Positions 17,905 through 28,906 of a DNA stretch of 64,000 nucleotides are shown piece after piece. The stretch covers positions 38,483 to 102,482 of the forward strand of contig NZ_JAJNBZ010000022.1 in the NCBI RefSeq assembly GCF_021369635.1, read 5' to 3'. Within the stretch, counting starts at the first letter, position 1. Every line of letters starts with the position of its first letter. This DNA is from Paenibacillus profundus (GTDB lineage: Bacteria > Bacillota > Bacilli > Paenibacillales > Paenibacillaceae). The notes under the pieces are model-generated. The model was not told the DNA's origin. It was given only the letters and a program-made list of their open reading frames with translations, and did no database searches. A program made the translations under genes and the position numbers.

Positions 17905-19521
17905 TTATTTCGAAATCGGGTAAAAACGCAAGCACTCATCTGGGAAGAAGATGTAACCTTTCACGTCGTTGTTGAACGCCACGAGGCGGTTATATTCATA
18001 CATGTACAAGTAAGGCATGTCCGTATTAATGAGGCTTTGGATCTCTTCATACATTCCGTTGCGCTTCGTCATGTCCGTTTCGACGGCCGCTTGCTTCAGC
18101 AGTTCGTTCACCTTCGTATTGTTGTAATGCACATAGTTGGATGAACTCGCGCTGTCGACCAAGAACCCAAGATGATATTCCGGATCATTGACGAAGGAGG
18201 TCCATTTCGACATGAATGCCTGCACATTGCCAGTGCGAAGCTGTTCCAGGAACTGCGCGCGCGCCAGCTTGTTAATGTTCATCGTCACGCCGATCTTTTT
18301 CAGCTCTGCTTGAATGACCGTCGCAGCGTCCTCCCAATCTTTAAAGCCGGAACCTAGCGTGAAGTCGAACTGGAAGCCGTCCTCATAGCCTGCTTCCTTC
18401 AACAGCTGCTTCGCTTTGTCCAAGTTATATTCATACACATAGCCCTTATCGGAGAAGCCAGGCGTATTGCTGGCCACGATGCTCTTCATCTGCTTGGCTT
18501 GTCCATACATGACGTCCTTCAAGAGCGCATCATGCGGAATTGCATATTCGATCGCTTGACGCACCTTCGGATTGTCAAATGGCTTCATGTTATTGTTCAG
18601 ACCCATATACAAAATGCGGTTGCTCGCATCAGAACGTACAGTCAGATCGTTGTTCTGCTTCAGCGTATCGACATCCTTCGGCGGAATCTCCATGGCAAGG
18701 TCGATGTCGCCTTTGTTCAGCAGCATCGTGCGGGACGATGCTTCCTTCATGAACTTCATGACAACTTTGTCCAGCTTGGCACGCTCTTGCCAGTAATTGT
18801 CGTTCGCCACGAACACTGCTTCGGAGGAAGGATCCCATTTTTCAAGCTTGAACGGACCGGAGCCGGCCGTATTGGTCTTTAAGAACTCATTCGCATCGCC
18901 TTCAATCGCTTGCGGATCGATGACCGAGAAGGAGTACATCGCTAAAATTTGCAAAAACATATGATTCGGACGCTCCAGCTTCACTTCCACCGTAGCATCG
19001 TCCACCTTGCGGAACGACTCGATGGAGGCCTGCTGATACAAAAATCCGCCCGAGTTGGAGTTCTTAATATGATCGAGCGAGAATACGACCGCATCGGCAT
19101 TCAACGGATTACCGCTATGGAACTTCACGTCCTTACGCAGCTTGAACGTATACGTCTTCTGGTCGTCGGATACGTCCCACGACTCGGCCAGCATCGGCTT
19201 GATTTCTTCTGTGGCGGCGATATCTGCGCCGTTTACATTTTTGACGCCATAGGTTACGAGCTGATCATAGGTGGACAGCACCAATGTATCAGAAGTCAGA
19301 TCGTTCGCTTCCGCCGGATCGAGCGTCTGCCCGCCTTCGGAATAGGCGACGGTGAGCGTCTTGCTCCCGGTACCATTTGTAGGCGTATTTGCTTGTTCTC
19401 CCGCTGCACCGGTGTTACTGTCTCCTCCAGCTTGGTTCGCTTTCGGCGCGCAGCCCGCAAGCAAGGTCAGAATGAGCGTCAATGCAATGGCCATCATCAT
19501 TGTGTTGCTTCGTTTCATCAT
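17905..19521 (-). CDS. dppE: Peptide ABC transporter substrate-binding lipoprotein (SBP_bac_5)
   Basis: A lipoprotein signal (LTLLAGCAPK, Cys ~24) anchors the protein to the outer face of the membrane after a low-complexity Gly/Asn/Thr linker. The body matches family 5 binding proteins: LTVAYSEGGQTLDPAEAND near the start, YTFKLRKDVKFHSGNPLNADAV, and PKDVDTLKQ later. It captures peptides for the DppBCDF permease. GGAGG lies five bases upstream of the first of two adjacent ATGs. It is between DppC and the M20 peptidase gene in the operon. The exact ligand, whether dipeptide, oligopeptide or nickel, cannot be fixed. Confidence 0.9.
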   Translation of the reverse strand: MMKRSNTMMMAIALTLILTLLAGCAPKANQAGGDSNTGAAGEQANTPTNGTGSKTLTVAYSEGGQTLDPAEANDLTSDTLVLSTYDQLVTYGVKNVNGADIAATEEIKPMLAESWDVSDDQKTYTFKLRKDVKFHSGNPLNADAVVFSLDHIKNSNSGGFLYQQASIESFRKVDDATVEVKLERPNHMFLQILAMYSFSVIDPQAIEGDANEFLKTNTAGSGPFKLEKWDPSSEAVFVANDNYWQERAKLDKVVMKFMKEASSRTMLLNKGDIDLAMEIPPKDVDTLKQNNDLTVRSDASNRILYMGLNNNMKPFDNPKVRQAIEYAIPHDALLKDVMYGQAKQMKSIVASNTPGFSDKGYVYEYNLDKAKQLLKEAGYEDGFQFDFTLGSGFKDWEDAATVIQAELKKIGVTMNINKLARAQFLEQLRTGNVQAFMSKWTSFVNDPEYHLGFLVDSASSSNYVHYNNTKVNELLKQAAVETDMTKRNGMYEEIQSLINTDMPYLYMYEYNRLVAFNNDVKGYIFFPDECLRFYPISK

Positions 19522-19559
19522 TGTTTCCTCCCCCTAGATGTTCAAAATAGAATCGTATT

Positions 19560-20480
19560 TTACTTCCGGCTCGTGCGAAGCCGCGGGTCGAGCACGTCGC
19601 GCAGCCCGTCGCCGAACAGGTTGAATCCGAGTATCGTCGTTGCTATAGCAAGCCCTGGGAACGTGACTAGCCACCATTCACCGGTAATAATGTACTCCCG
19701 TCCTTCGGATATCATCGCTCCCCACTCCGCAAGCGGAGGACGAACGCCGAGGCCGAGAAAGCTCAAGCTCGCTGCCGTCAGAATGGAGAACCCCATCCCA
19801 AGCGTAATACGGACAAGCAGTGGAGCTAACGCATTCGGGAAAATATGCCGGACAAGAATGGCACTATCCTTCACCCCGATGGAACGGCTCGCCTCCACGA
19901 ATTCTCGTTCCTTCAAGTAGATCGTCTGGCTGTACATGAGACGGGCGAACTCCGGAATTCCGACGATGCCTACCGCCATCATCGCGCTAATGAGGCCAGG
20001 GCCCATAGCGGCAGCGATAGCCATCGCCAGAATAAGCGAAGGAAACGCCAGGAATATGTCCATTACGCGCATAATAAGATTCCCGATCCAGCCGCCATAA
20101 TAAGCGGCAATGCCGCCGAGCGGAACCCCGATGAAGAAGGAAATTCCGACGGCGATAAGCCCGGTCCAGATCGATATGCGCGCTGCATATATGACACGGC
20201 TGAAGATGTCCCGACCGAACTGATCGGTTCCGAACCAATGCGCTCCGCTTGGCCCCTGCAGCTTCGCCTCCAGTTGGGTCGCATCCGGCGCGTAGGGTGC
20301 GACAAGCGGCGCGGCAACGGCAAAGAGCGTCCATAGAACGATCAGGAAGAGACCGAGCGCGGCAAGCTTATTGCGGAGGAACAGCTTGCTCCACTGCCGC
20401 AGCGCAAACCAAGCTTCCTGCAGCATGGACGGTTCGCTCGCCGCAGCTACTACAGCGGACGGTGAGGTTGATGCTTTCAT
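19560..20480 (-). CDS. dppC: Peptide ABC transporter permease (DppC type)
   Basis: The protein has about 306 residues. A cytoplasmic N-terminus precedes six hydrophobic segments and the permease motif EFVEASRSIGVKDSAILVRHIFPN, the EAA loop contacting the ATPases. The GTDQFGRDIFSR segment is typical of DppC/OppC. The ATG has AGGAGGTG eight bases upstream. It is located between the DppB gene and the binding-protein gene. Confidence 0.9.
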   Translation of the reverse strand: MKASTSPSAVVAAASEPSMLQEAWFALRQWSKLFLRNKLAALGLFLIVLWTLFAVAAPLVAPYAPDATQLEAKLQGPSGAHWFGTDQFGRDIFSRVIYAARISIWTGLIAVGISFFIGVPLGGIAAYYGGWIGNLIMRVMDIFLAFPSLILAMAIAAAMGPGLISAMMAVGIVGIPEFARLMYSQTIYLKEREFVEASRSIGVKDSAILVRHIFPNALAPLLVRITLGMGFSILTAASLSFLGLGVRPPLAEWGAMISEGREYIITGEWWLVTFPGLAIATTILGFNLFGDGLRDVLDPRLRTSRK

Positions 20481-20521
20481 CACAGTTGCACCTCCTAAGA
20501 TGTCATGATATGAGAGATTGA

Positions 20522-21532
20522 TTATTCGTAGCGAATGCGCGGGTCGATTAAGCCATACACCATATCGACAAGCAAATTGATGCAGCTATACACGACAGCG
20601 CTTAGTAGTGTAAACGCCTGAATTGGGGCGTAATCGGTTGCCAAAATGGATTCCGTAACATAGCTTCCGACGCCAGGCCAAGCAAAGATCGTCTCCGTAA
20701 TGACCGCGCCTCCGAGCAAATAGCCGATTTGCAGACCGATCATTGTCACCGTCGGTATCGAAGCATTAACCAAAGCATGCTTGTACACCACGGAACGCTC
20801 ATTCAAGCCTTTTGCTCTTGCAGTACGGATATAATCCTGACCGATAACCTCCAGCATGCTGGAGCGCATCATGCGCGCGATAATGGCCATCGTGCCGGCG
20901 CTAAGGCAAATCGCCGGAAGAAGAAGATGAGATAATGATTGCTTAAACGCTACCCAATCGGCAGTGAGCAAGCTGTCTACAAGGTATAAGCCGGTAATGT
21001 TCGTTGGCGGGAGAATGTCTCCGCCGATGCGGCCCATTGGAGCAGGCGCAATGCCAAGCTTGGAATAGAAAAATAAAATGAGCAACAGTCCGAGCCAGAA
21101 TACTGGCATACAAGCGCCGATGAGCGAAAAAATACGGGAGATATGATCCACTATCGATTCTTTTTTCGTTGCGGCCACGATGCCTACCGGGATGGCAACC
21201 AATAACGCGATCAGCAGGCTGACAAAGCCAAGCTCAATTGTGGCAGGCAGGCGGACAGCGAAATCCTCCAGCACGGTATGGCCTGTATGCCAAGCCACTC
21301 CCAGATCCCCTTGCAACAGCTGCTTCACATAAGCGCCGAACTGTACATACAGCGGATCATTTAGCCCGAGCTGAGTGCGAATGTTCTCCACCACGTGCTG
21401 CGGCGCCTGTTCTCCGGCAATCATCAAGGCAGGATCACCTGGCAACACCCTTGATAATATGAACGTGATGAGCACGATGCCGAGCAAGCTTGGAATGAGG
21501 TATAACAGACGTCGAGTAATGAATTGTAGCAA
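20522..21532 (-). CDS. dppB: Peptide ABC transporter permease (DppB type)
   Basis: About 336 residues with the DppB/OppB N-terminus FITRRLLYLIPSLLGIVLITF and the EAA-type loop YIRTARAKGLNERSVVYKHALVNA near residue 230. I chose a TTG start just after GGGGGAGGGG; an ATG 81 bases upstream would put 27 atypical residues in front of the first membrane helix. It forms the membrane channel with DppC. Confidence 0.88.
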   Translation of the reverse strand: MLQFITRRLLYLIPSLLGIVLITFILSRVLPGDPALMIAGEQAPQHVVENIRTQLGLNDPLYVQFGAYVKQLLQGDLGVAWHTGHTVLEDFAVRLPATIELGFVSLLIALLVAIPVGIVAATKKESIVDHISRIFSLIGACMPVFWLGLLLILFFYSKLGIAPAPMGRIGGDILPPTNITGLYLVDSLLTADWVAFKQSLSHLLLPAICLSAGTMAIIARMMRSSMLEVIGQDYIRTARAKGLNERSVVYKHALVNASIPTVTMIGLQIGYLLGGAVITETIFAWPGVGSYVTESILATDYAPIQAFTLLSAVVYSCINLLVDMVYGLIDPRIRYE

Positions 21533-21606
21533 TGCAACCCCTCCCCCTTTAAAGCAGTGTCTCGTTAGTTTAATAAAGTATGACTGTGTAAAATTGTGAA
21601 GCCTGG

Positions 21607-22368
21607 CTACCACATATGCGAGATAATATTGCAGCTTTGCCGTATTAAAGGAACTTGGTTGAGCAAGATGCGCAAATAGGAATCGCTCCGAGCTTCATCA
21701 ATCCGGTATCTCGGTCCCGCAATCGTAATGGAACCCAAAATGCGTCTGTGACTATCCAACATCGGCACGGAAATGCCTACCACGTCTTCCGTATATTCTC
21801 CGACAGAAATGCACCAGCCTTCTTCTTTGATCTGCGCCAATTGAACACGCAAGCTCAGCGGATCGGTAATCGTCCGTGAAGTGACGGACATCAAGCCTTC
21901 CTGAATAATTTCTTCCCGCAGCTCCGCGGATACATACGCCATCATGACCTTCTGGGAAGCTCCGGCATACAGCGGCGAACGATCGCCAACCGGAATCAAA
22001 TATTGAATATCCTTCGAGCTAAGGACGATGGATACGCATACGCCCTCTTTCCCTTCCAGCATGTTCAGATAGACCGACTCACCGGTTGAATTCGCTATTT
22101 CCTTCAATATAGGCTGAAAATATTGCTGAATGTTGAGCTGATCGGTGATGACTTTCCCGTATTCCAGCAGCTTCAATCCGAGATGGTATTTCTGTGTTTC
22201 TTTGTTCTGAATTAGAAAGCCGTGCTGTTCAAACGTCGTCATGATGCGATGCACGACCGAGTGATGCATCCCCAGCTTCTTCGCTAAATCACGCACCCCC
22301 CATATCGGATGATCCGATGTAAAGCAATCGAGCAATTCGAGCGATTTGGCCAGCGTCTTGAGCGACAC
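21607..22368 (-). CDS. IclR family transcriptional regulator
   Basis: An N-terminal winged helix-turn-helix (residues ~5-65, WGVRDLAKKLGMHHSVVHRIM) is followed by a ligand-binding domain with VGDRSPLYAGASQKVMMAY and ISVGEYTEDVVGISVPM, typical of IclR. The start is GTG preceded by GAGGTGAGG. It is the first gene of the minus-strand peptide-transport operon and probably controls it in response to a small ligand. No operator could be assigned with confidence. Confidence 0.88.
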   Translation of the reverse strand: MSLKTLAKSLELLDCFTSDHPIWGVRDLAKKLGMHHSVVHRIMTTFEQHGFLIQNKETQKYHLGLKLLEYGKVITDQLNIQQYFQPILKEIANSTGESVYLNMLEGKEGVCVSIVLSSKDIQYLIPVGDRSPLYAGASQKVMMAYVSAELREEIIQEGLMSVTSRTITDPLSLRVQLAQIKEEGWCISVGEYTEDVVGISVPMLDSHRRILGSITIAGPRYRIDEARSDSYLRILLNQVPLIRQSCNIISHMW

Positions 22369-22664
22369 ATCCTCACCTCTTCCCCTATTTTCTTGAACAA
22401 GGCTTTCGTACCGATTATAGATACACTGTTTCTATAAATAATTTTTCATCATTATAAACGATGCCGAAGAAAGATCAACAACTTTTTTTCCTTGTTTTTA
22501 CCATGTGGACATGTCAACTTTTATGTCTCCTGAAAAAGGACATATGTATATTATGGATGTACAAACCTGACATGTAATGTAACGGTGCCTGAATACGAAG
22601 CTGTACTATGTACTTCGCCTTAAATTACATTCATGAGACAAAGATTTCGGTATATAGCTTTAAG

Positions 22665-22678
22665 TGAAAACGTTTTAA
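22665..22678. promoter_or_regulatory. cre-like site (CcpA)
   Basis: TGAAAACGTTTTAA matches the catabolite-responsive-element consensus TGWAANCGNTNWCA except for the last but one base. It lies 75 bases before a short plus-strand signal-peptide frame. Between the IclR gene and this site (22369-22664) I see only AT-rich sequence likely to hold the operon promoter. Confidence 0.45.
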
Positions 22679-22753
22679 TTTGTGCTATACCAGCTTCACT
22701 TCATTCTCCGTGCTAAATCGTTTGAACTATGTATTCGGAAGGAGTCGTTCCTG

Positions 22754-22942
22754 TTGCGCAACAAAGTGAAATGGTTTCTATGCTTTGCCCTCCTGCTCGG
22801 TTCCCTGCAGTCCTTGTTCGTCCTGCCCGTTGCGGCAAGCACTGAGCAAGATGAAACTGCCGAGTCGGATGTGAGCGCCGCTGCCGCCCCAATGCGGCCA
22901 TTCTCGTATGCAGACCGTGTTCTTACGAACCCGGTTGCGTGA
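22754..22942 (+). pseudogene. Short secreted-protein frame, possibly a truncated gene
   Basis: A TTG start has GGAAGGAG nine bases upstream. The 62 residues begin with a good signal peptide (RNKVKWFLCFALLLGSLQSL) cleaved near PVAAS, followed by only ~38 residues ending at a stop. A cre-like site is upstream and a strong plus-strand terminator lies at 23391, leaving ~450 bases between them without a recognisable frame. This looks like the 5' remnant of a secreted-protein gene, or a short secreted peptide. I do not recognise it. Confidence 0.4.
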
Positions 22943-23390
22943 TACGAAGACGAATGCGTGCTATGAAGACAATTGCCCCATTGGAAAATATATAGCAGAA
23001 TGTGCGAACTGGACGGCTAAACGGCATGTGGACTGTACTTTGTCCAGTGGATCTGGCTGTTCAGCGAATACTGCGGATGGAGTGTCAAACCATTGGATCA
23101 TTTCCAATGTAGCCTATTCTAAAGTGGTTTACGCAGCTTTTTCATTGGAAAATTCCAATGGGTAAGACAAGGGGGGATACGGCCAAGCCTTCACCCTGCT
23201 TTTTTCTTAGCAGAAAAGACTGGGCCGAGCACATACACGGGGCATCCACTTCCGTCGTTGTTGAATCCAAGTCATTCAAGTCTTTTGAATTAAAACTTTA
23301 CAGTGATGACACAGATGCAAAGCCGCGTCAGGACTCGCCAGCGGATATTCTCCCTCGGTGTTCCAACTTAGCAGGGTTTCCCGACAGCCT

Positions 23391-23430
23391 GAACAGGGGT
23401 CGCTTCCGACCCCTGTTCATTATTTTTTGG
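23391..23430 (+). terminator. Strong terminator hairpin on the plus strand
   Basis: A perfect 12-bp stem (GAACAGGGGTCG, loop CTTC) is followed by ATTATTTTTT. The T tract overlaps the stop codon of the minus-strand mglC-like gene. The T tract points to a plus-strand transcript arriving from the 22.7-23.4 kb region; the same hairpin may also serve the minus strand. Confidence 0.8.
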
Positions 23431-24433
23431 CCACATATTTGCGCATATCGAATGCGACGGCCGACACAATGATAAGCCCTTTAATAATAAGCTGCCAATA
23501 CGGATTGACGCCAATGAAGGTCAGACCATAATTGATCACTCCAAAGATGAGCACGCCCGCCATAATGCCAGGCACAGTACCGATGCCGCCCGACGTTGAT
23601 ACGCCTCCCACGACACAGGCTGCAATGGCATCGAGCTCATACATATTTCCGTAGTTGTTCGTCGCTCCCCCTGTACGCGCCGCTTCCAGCACCCCTGCCA
23701 AGCCGTAAAGCGCACCGGCAATGGCGTAAATCGCGATCAAGTTGCGGCTGACATTAATGCCGGATACCTTTGCCGCCTGTATGTTGCCGCCGATGGCGTA
23801 CATGTTCTTGCCGAGCCGCGTCTTGTTGAATACAAGCCAGACGAGCAGCGCAACCGCAATCGCGATGATGACGATATACGGCACAGAGTACGGCCCGCTT
23901 GGTCCGATATAGCCGGTTCCGAGACGGCTGAAATCCTCGCGCAAGCCGCCGATGGGCTGCGATTGATTCGGCTCCATATCGAAATAGATCGAGTTGAGCC
24001 CGTACACCGCTACCATCGTGCCTAGCGTGGCAATAAACGGCGGCACGCTGAACTTGGACACGATAAAGCCATTCATCAGCCCAACGATAAGTCCTGCCGC
24101 TATGGCCAAAATGACTGGAACCCATAGCGGAAGCTGCTGCAAGTCGGGAAAAAATTTGCGAGGATACTCGGACAATTGCAGCATGGATGCCGACAAGACC
24201 GCCGTCAAGCCGACGACACGCCCTGCAGATAGGTCGACTCCCCCGGTAATAAGGATAAAAGCCGCACCCAGCGCAATAATCGCACGCGTAGACGACTGCA
24301 GAAAAATATCGCGAATCGTCGTCACGGACAGAAATCTCGGATCCCAAAAAGCAATGCACACAACTAACAGGAGCAGTACGATGTAAATCGCATTTTGTGA
24401 CATGAACTGCTGTGCATTTTTGATGCGGGTCAT
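23420..24433 (-). CDS. mglC: Galactose/methyl-galactoside ABC transporter permease
   Basis: The protein has 337 residues and about ten hydrophobic segments, with the branched-chain/ribose-type permease motif ALGAAFILITGGVDLSAGRVVGL and the coupling segment AIGGNIQAAKVSGINV. The ATG has GAAGGAGGA upstream and lies 13 bases after the mglA stop. With MglA and MglB it imports galactose or related sugars across the cytoplasmic membrane. Confidence 0.9.
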   Translation of the reverse strand: MTRIKNAQQFMSQNAIYIVLLLLVVCIAFWDPRFLSVTTIRDIFLQSSTRAIIALGAAFILITGGVDLSAGRVVGLTAVLSASMLQLSEYPRKFFPDLQQLPLWVPVILAIAAGLIVGLMNGFIVSKFSVPPFIATLGTMVAVYGLNSIYFDMEPNQSQPIGGLREDFSRLGTGYIGPSGPYSVPYIVIIAIAVALLVWLVFNKTRLGKNMYAIGGNIQAAKVSGINVSRNLIAIYAIAGALYGLAGVLEAARTGGATNNYGNMYELDAIAACVVGGVSTSGGIGTVPGIMAGVLIFGVINYGLTFIGVNPYWQLIIKGLIIVSAVAFDMRKYVAKK

Positions 24434-24446
24434 AATATGTCCTCCT

Positions 24447-25967
<1,521 letters not shown>

Positions 25968-26105
25968 CTGGGAACCCCCTTGCTTCAAGAAAGCTGCAAT
26001 CTGCTCATACCGAATCTTCTTTTGGCACAGCAACAGGGGCCCCTTAGCGCTCGAGCACCCGAGCCCCATGCCGTTAATTACGTATATTCGTTTGCTATCA
26101 AACGT

Positions 26106-27143
26106 CTATTGCGCGTCATCGATGTTGTCCTTCGTAATCTTTTTATACGGAATCCAGACGAACTTGCCGTCCGTTAGATCATATCCGCTATTGTCTTTGT
26201 TCGGCACTTCCCCCTTCGCCAATACAGCGGCCAGTCCCAGCGCCGCTTTCCCTTGGTTCTTCGCGTCGTTCAGCACCGTGCCAAGCATCGTGCCATCCTT
26301 GAGCGCTTGGAGCGCCGGAGCGGTCGCATCGACGCCGACGACCGGCATCTTCTTATCACCCGTAAAATATCCCGAGGCCTTCAGCGCCTCAATTGCGCCA
26401 AGCGCCATGTCATCGTTGTTCGCAAGCACCGCTTCAATTTTGTCGCCATGAGCGGCAAGGAACGCCGCCATTTTCTCTTGGCCTTTTACGCGGTCCCACA
26501 TGCCGGTGTCTTCCGCCACCTTCTCCACCTTAATGCCTGCATCCTCAAGCGCCTGGACGGAGTACTTCGTGCGCAGTTCCGCATCTTGATGACCCGGCTC
26601 CCCCTTCAGCATGACGTATTGAAGCACGCCGTCCTTGTTCTTATCCGCGTCTGGATTGGCCTTCCAATAATCGACGAGGAGCTGGCCTGAAATAGTCCCT
26701 GATTCTTCGGCCTTAGCGCCGACATAATACACTTTGTCCCACTTCTTCATATCTTCCGGCAGCGGTTCACGGTTCAGAAATACGACCGGAATGTCGGCCG
26801 CCTTCGCCTTGTCGATAATGACTCCAGCCGCGGTTCGATCGACCGGATTGACTACAAGCGCATCCACTTTTTTCGTAATGAACAAATCAATCTTGTCGTT
26901 TTGGGTCGGTTGTGAATTTTGGCTGTCTACGATATCGACCTTCGCCTTGCCCTTTGCCGCTTCCGTAATTGAATTGCGCACCCCGGTCATGAATGTATCG
27001 TCGAACTTATAAATCGCAACCCCGATATTCGGCTCGTTGCCGGATCCGCCCGAATTGCCGCCTCCCGCACCCGACGAACCGGAAGAGCAGCCCGCAACCG
27101 TTAGCATAACGCCGAAAAGCAGCATTGCTGTCCATTTCTTCAT
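26106..27143 (-). CDS. mglB: Galactose-binding lipoprotein
   Basis: A lipoprotein signal ends MLTVAGCSSG. The mature part follows MglB closely: IGVAIYKFDDTFMTGVRNSI, the DSQNSQPTQNDKIDLFI segment, LKGEPGHQDAE, and AVLANNDDMALGAIEALK. The loop DADKNKDGVLQ corresponds to the calcium-binding EF-hand-like site of MglB. It delivers sugar to the MglAC permease. The ATG is nine bases after GGGAGG. No cre site was recognised in its immediate upstream region, which instead enters a repeat element. Confidence 0.93.
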   Translation of the reverse strand: MKKWTAMLLFGVMLTVAGCSSGSSGAGGGNSGGSGNEPNIGVAIYKFDDTFMTGVRNSITEAAKGKAKVDIVDSQNSQPTQNDKIDLFITKKVDALVVNPVDRTAAGVIIDKAKAADIPVVFLNREPLPEDMKKWDKVYYVGAKAEESGTISGQLLVDYWKANPDADKNKDGVLQYVMLKGEPGHQDAELRTKYSVQALEDAGIKVEKVAEDTGMWDRVKGQEKMAAFLAAHGDKIEAVLANNDDMALGAIEALKASGYFTGDKKMPVVGVDATAPALQALKDGTMLGTVLNDAKNQGKAALGLAAVLAKGEVPNKDNSGYDLTDGKFVWIPYKKITKDNIDDAQ

Positions 27144-27263
27144 TCCTAACAACCTCCCTTTTGTTGTAAAGCATGAATAAGGCTATGAAATTATTATGAC
27201 GGAGACATCGTTCATAAAGAACAGAAAATCCTCATCATTTCTATTGAAATCCTCACATCTTGA

Positions 27264-27759
27264 TGAGAAAACCTCTATTGAGGCGTACCATAATTATCGA
27301 AATCGAAAATGCGCACTCGTGCCGTAGCGCGTTCAGACTGACGGACTGACGGTGATTCGCTACATCAGCCGCTTTGCTTCATTCTCCCCTTCCATCAGGA
27401 ATGAGGCGGTACTTCTAAGGACGTCTCTGATTCTCTTCCATCGGGAAGGTGGCACACCCCTAAGGACGCCCCTGCTTATTTTCCATCGGGAACGAGGGCA
27501 GTACGCATGAGGACCTCTGGTTCACTTTCATCAGGAGCACCCCTTTATGGTATATGAAACGGCATAAACCTTATTTTTCCTCGACGTTATCCCTCCTGAC
27601 TGTATGGGAGAGTAGAGCTAAGGGCCTTAGCACAGAAGCCCGACAACATGTTTTCGTGTGAAAGAGAAGGGACTGCCATTCTGAATGAGAGGGAGAGTGA
27701 GGCAAGGGTTTGAACAGGCATACTTTCTTCGGAAAGGATAAAGTTACGGCTCCAAGGCG
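27264..27759. repeat. Dispersed composite repeat element, copy 2
   Basis: The left end TGAGAAAACCTCTATTGAGG is shared with copies 3 and 4. It is followed by CATAATTATCGAAAT, the GTTCAGACTG block, left arm 27374-27400, three diverged ~45-bp units bounded by CCATCGGGAA, then CCTGACTGTATGGGAGAGT and right arm 27679-27705. It ends near CTCCAAGGCG. The element occupies the gap between the RpiR gene's 3' end and the mglB gene's 5' end. No convincing gene lies inside. Confidence 0.8.
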
Positions 27760-27799
27760 AAAAAAATCCTTGATACACCTGTCGGGCGCATCAAGGATC
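27760..27799 (-). terminator. Terminator after the RpiR regulator gene
   Basis: On the minus strand an ATCCTTGAT/ATCAAGGAT stem is followed by a run of seven T. It ends the anhydro-MurNAc operon. Confidence 0.85.
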
Positions 27800-27870
27800 A
27801 AGGAGCTGAGCTCCAATCGTTATTCCGTTTCAATTGTCCGCTCTCATTATTTCTCGGACGCTTCAGGTCA

Positions 27871-28722
27871 TTACCGTTGACCTTTCACATCGTGAATAAT
27901 GGCGCGGCTCTTCTCCAAATAGGTGACTGAATTGTCGTAATTCCGGCTCGCCACCCCCAGATAGAGAATATCGATAATATTGAGCTGGGTAATACGGGAC
28001 GCCATCGCTCCGCTGCGGATTTCGTTCTCTGTCGAGGAAATGAAGAGCGGAATATCCGCAATCGCACTTAAGGTAGAGTGTCCGTATTTCGTAATGCTAA
28101 TCGTGGTTGCACCTGCTTCGCGAGCTGCTTTAAGGCTGGCAATGGCGTATTCCGTTTCCCCCGAATATGAAATGCCGATAGCCGCGTCCTGCGACGTGAG
28201 CATGACTGCGGAGGTCAGCTGTAAATGCGGATCGGTATACGAAAAGCTTGTCTTGTTAATCCGTAAAAATTTGTGCTGCGCATCCTGCGCAATCAGGTTC
28301 GAGGCCCCTAAGCCAAAAAAATACAGCCGTTCCGCCTGGTGCATTGCTTCCACCGCCATCGTAACCATAGCGGCGTCCAATATTTTGACTGTATCACGAA
28401 TTGATTGAATGTTGTTGTTCGATACGTTCTGAATAATCGTCTCCACCGAATCGTGAGGCCGGATTTCCTGATAACCTTGGGGTTCCTTGCCTTCCTGCAA
28501 GTCGCCGGCAACCTTCAGCATCAGCTCTTGGTACCCTTTGAATCCCATCGACTTGCACAACCGTATGACCGCCGCTTGACTTCCCCCGCTCTGACGAGCA
28601 AGCTCCGCAATGGACATCCCAATCATATCCGCTGGATGCTGTAAGATGAATTCGGCGACTTTGCGTTCGGATGGCGTAATATCGTCCAAAATTTCCCGCA
28701 GCCGCACTAATCCTCCGTTCAT
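27871..28722 (-). CDS. MurR/RpiR family transcriptional regulator
   Basis: The N-terminal HTH_6 domain (residues ~3-78) has MSIAELARQSGGSQAAVIRLCKSMGFKGYQEL. The C-terminal SIS sugar-phosphate-binding domain spans ~115-255, with FFGLGASNLIAQDAQHKFLRIN and GISYSGETEYAI. RpiR proteins sense phosphosugars; MurR senses MurNAc-6-phosphate. Position downstream of anmK and a serine hydrolase on the same strand supports control of cell-wall sugar recycling. The ATG has AAGGAGGG nearby. Confidence 0.87.
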   Translation of the reverse strand: MNGGLVRLREILDDITPSERKVAEFILQHPADMIGMSIAELARQSGGSQAAVIRLCKSMGFKGYQELMLKVAGDLQEGKEPQGYQEIRPHDSVETIIQNVSNNNIQSIRDTVKILDAAMVTMAVEAMHQAERLYFFGLGASNLIAQDAQHKFLRINKTSFSYTDPHLQLTSAVMLTSQDAAIGISYSGETEYAIASLKAAREAGATTISITKYGHSTLSAIADIPLFISSTENEIRSGAMASRITQLNIIDILYLGVASRNYDNSVTYLEKSRAIIHDVKGQR

Positions 28723-28906
28723 TCGCCATCCCTCCTTCATCTTCCTATTGTAGTGCATCGGCGGCGTTGGCGCCATCACTTCAAATGCTGCACCCGCTGC
28801 AGGCGTCCGTGTTCAACCTATTCTATAAATTTTTTCCACATCCGCTCAGAGTCAATGCTTCATAATGGTTTGCATAAAGAGCACGGACGTTTGCGTTAAG
28901 CGAGTT

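Noticed and set aside
22908..23165. Cysteine-containing plus-strand frame after the short signal-peptide frame
   Set aside because: No ribosome-binding site and no recognisable family; kept only as part of a possibly decayed locus.
23300..23430. Possible second GEMM-like riboswitch (a GCAAAGCC string before the terminator)
   Set aside because: The closing helix, GNRA hairpin and GGACGCAAAGCC core are not present, and no plus-strand gene follows.
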